From the NCBI GenBank assembly GCA_008973525.1, contig WACJ01000515.1, positions 2,418,001 to 2,482,000 of the forward strand: a stretch of DNA of 64,000 bases, given 5' to 3'. How positions within the stretch are numbered: the stretch's first letter is position 1; each line of letters starts with the position of its first letter. Below, in pieces: positions 62,162-64,000 of this stretch. The DNA comes from Stenopsyche tienmushanensis (Eukaryota; Arthropoda; Insecta; Trichoptera; Stenopsychidae). The translations under genes were made by a program, and so were the position numbers. The notes beneath the pieces were generated by a model. That model saw only the letters and a program-made list of their open reading frames with translations, did not search any database and was not told the origin of the DNA.

Positions 62162-62559
62162 ATGGGAAAAAAATCTATACTTCAATACAGATTTTCATTC
62201 ATTTTCTTTCAATTTTTAAGATGCTTAATATTCCAATATCAATCTTCCACATACCAATAATATCCTGTTCCCTTTTTACATATGTCCTGATATTAATTCA
62301 TATATTTATCGACTATATAACTTATCAGGTCCTTAAGGAGGGTAAACCCTTTACAGCGTTCGAAAATATCTTTTTTTTTTAATTACCTTTTGTATCTTTA
62401 GTTTTATTATAAAAGATTTTCCTAAAAATATTTTAAACTAAATTATCGTTATATTGCACTCATATGTCTCTAACTGTAGGTATGCGAAATTATCGTTGCT
62501 CGAAGTCAGCTCGAATTTGCTTGAAGTCACGGTTTAGCTCGATAGTTTGTCGTGTGTGG

Positions 62560-63160
62560 TTGAGTTTTCGAAGCAAAAACGTCAAAATATTTGAATAAAG
62601 AACGAAATGCAGAAAAGTTCGAGGAGTTAAAAAAAGACATTATCTTAGGAACCCAACTGAAGTCAAAAGCCGGTACAAATGACAGTAAGCTATTGCTTTA
62701 AAAAATATCCAAAGCTTGAAGATCTGACTCCATTTCTTGGTTAAGAGATAGAACAGCATCTCTTATCAAATTATAAAGATTTGTCCAGGAAAGAATTATT
62801 TCAAAGATGCTTGGGTGGCCATTTAACGGTTTGGCGACTGGCTTCAAAGCACTGCATTCTGGTGTAAAAATAATTGAAATATCAATATACATTGCTGCTG
62901 GGATATTTAATAACGACTACAGCTTCATTTTTAAGATGAAGAATACATTAAATATAATTATTGGCACCTACTATAAAGTCTTTGCTGAAAACACCGATGA
63001 AGCGAGGGTAGCGAGGCAGAACCGTAAGAGTCTTTCTGCACAAAAGCAGCTCGCATAGCCCGAAAACATCAACTACTCGGAGATGATCAACTTTTTGAGA
63101 AAGCTGAAGATCGATTTTATGCGCTTGGAATCATTGATTGATTGGTAAGCCACTAAAATT
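62560..63160 (+). pseudogene. Mutator-like transposase C-terminal relic
   Basis: After several stops the plus strand reads DEARVARQNRKSLSAQKQLA (to 63055). Then, after a one-base frame change, it reads ARKHQLLGDDQLFEKAED and FYALGIID (63055-63145). An Arg/Lys-rich coiled segment followed by an acidic 'YGPGI.D'-like end is what I recall of Mutator-like transposases in invertebrate genomes. The Cys-containing 'CMSCEEA'-type part is missing. CTCGAAACTACATTTTCAAA follows at about 63196. Confidence 0.5.
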
Positions 63161-63199
63161 GATAATTTTATCGTATTGAAACTTTAAATGAGATTATCT

Positions 63200-64000
63200 C
63201 GAAACTACATTTTCAAAATGTTCGCCAGTTGTAGCTTAAAAAGTTGTTGATCGATCTGCCTGAAATTTTGAGATGTTTCTCACTATAATATTATCTAGTC
63301 AACAAAGCTAGAGTTTTAATGTTTTCGCTTAACTAAATGATTTTTTTGTGGTAAAAATTATCAAGAAAATGGTAAAAAATATGAAAGCTTAACTAAAAAG
63401 CCTACTATTTTTTTAAATTTTATATATTTTTTTAAATTTCATATCTTAGTTGACTGCCTACACATATTAAAAGTCAAAAAAATATTTCTATTTTCGGTTT
63501 TAGTTCAACAGGAAACCTTCGACAAGTGGCGAGCTGTTTGATATCACGAGAAATGGCACTTATGGAATACCCTATAACTCCACCATTTTGTTTTTTGATT
63601 TAAAAAATTAGGTAAGAGGAAAACTAAGGATGAGTAATGAAATAATAATTTTTAAATAATATTTTAATTATTGTTTCATGGTAGCAAATTCGGTTACTCT
63701 TAAGCATGCTGATATATTTAGTATTCTATACCGAGCTTAGAGTATGAAACTTATTACTTACAATAATAAAATTATAATAGATCTTTTTATTTTTGTGAAA
63801 GCTATCATTAAATTGCGTTGTCAGTATTAGGATATCATAATTTTTTATCAAATATGAAATGATAAATACTATTGTAATAATATTTGAATACAATATAGAA
63901 TTGATCCGTAATGCTATCATTGTAAGTATTATAACCATTTACTTTATGTGTTATTTTATAGAGTTTTTTATGGGATATGATGTGTCTTAATACGATATAT
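63200..64000. other. AT-rich end of window, no gene seen
   Basis: The first part, up to about 63620, is probably the 3' flank of the Mutator-like relic. The rest shows nothing recognisable. Confidence 0.5.

Noticed and set aside
1..64000. CRISPR arrays, operons, riboswitches, rRNA or canonical tRNA genes
   Set aside because: No spaced direct repeats and no tRNA cloverleaf found; the gene structure is eukaryotic.

Overview
The window is a piece of an insect nuclear genome. Protein-coding genes are split by GT-AG introns, mostly 60-400 bp long. The DNA is AT-rich. It carries many decayed DNA transposons (Tigger/pogo, mariner, hAT, piggyBac-like, Helitron, Mutator-like) plus one non-LTR retrotransposon piece. 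The Tango (ARNT) protein ends in the [16 protein letters not shown] tail of insect orthologues. I cannot name the order or species.

Layout. (1) 1-32,100, plus strand: the 3' two thirds of tango. The bHLH exon is at 3799-3959. A 25-kb intron follows, and the PAS and C-terminal exons lie at 29019-32021. Earlier exons are off the left edge. The intron is studded with transposon relics and has a few GC-richer blocks that could be regulatory. (2) 32,100-35,300: intergenic, with one repeat copy and one doubtful ORF. (3) 35325-36752, minus: METTL17 (Rsm22 family, mitochondrial ribosome assembly) in one exon. It is head-to-head with (4) 37347-45287, plus: a complete 17-exon TRAPPC8 gene whose exon phases all join, giving 1441 residues. 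(5) 45,990-53,420: a graveyard of nested transposons: a LINE inside a Tigger, a Tigger inside a mariner, and Tigger remnants. (6) 53,600-62,100: three tiny two-exon genes coding for 55-58-residue secreted precursors, none of which is covered by a long ORF. (7) 62,560-63,200: a Mutator-like transposase relic.

The most interesting content is the peptide family. The three genes (53635-53965 minus, 60801-61347 minus, 61860-62098 plus) share a 5-codon first exon, a phase-0 intron at the same codon, a 20-residue signal peptide ending in Cys-Ala and an acidic spacer with Asn-Pro at residues 29-30. A single basic residue then precedes a different 11-13-residue hydrophobic tail in each gene. Two tails end in Gly, as for C-terminal amidation. 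Each gene has a TATA box 65-90 bp before its ATG. I do not recognise the family. The layout is that of short linear antimicrobial, venom-type or signalling peptides, but the function is unknown.

The three conserved genes are housekeeping or developmental (transcription factor partner, mitoribosome assembly, vesicle tethering) and have no evident functional link to one another or to the peptide cluster.
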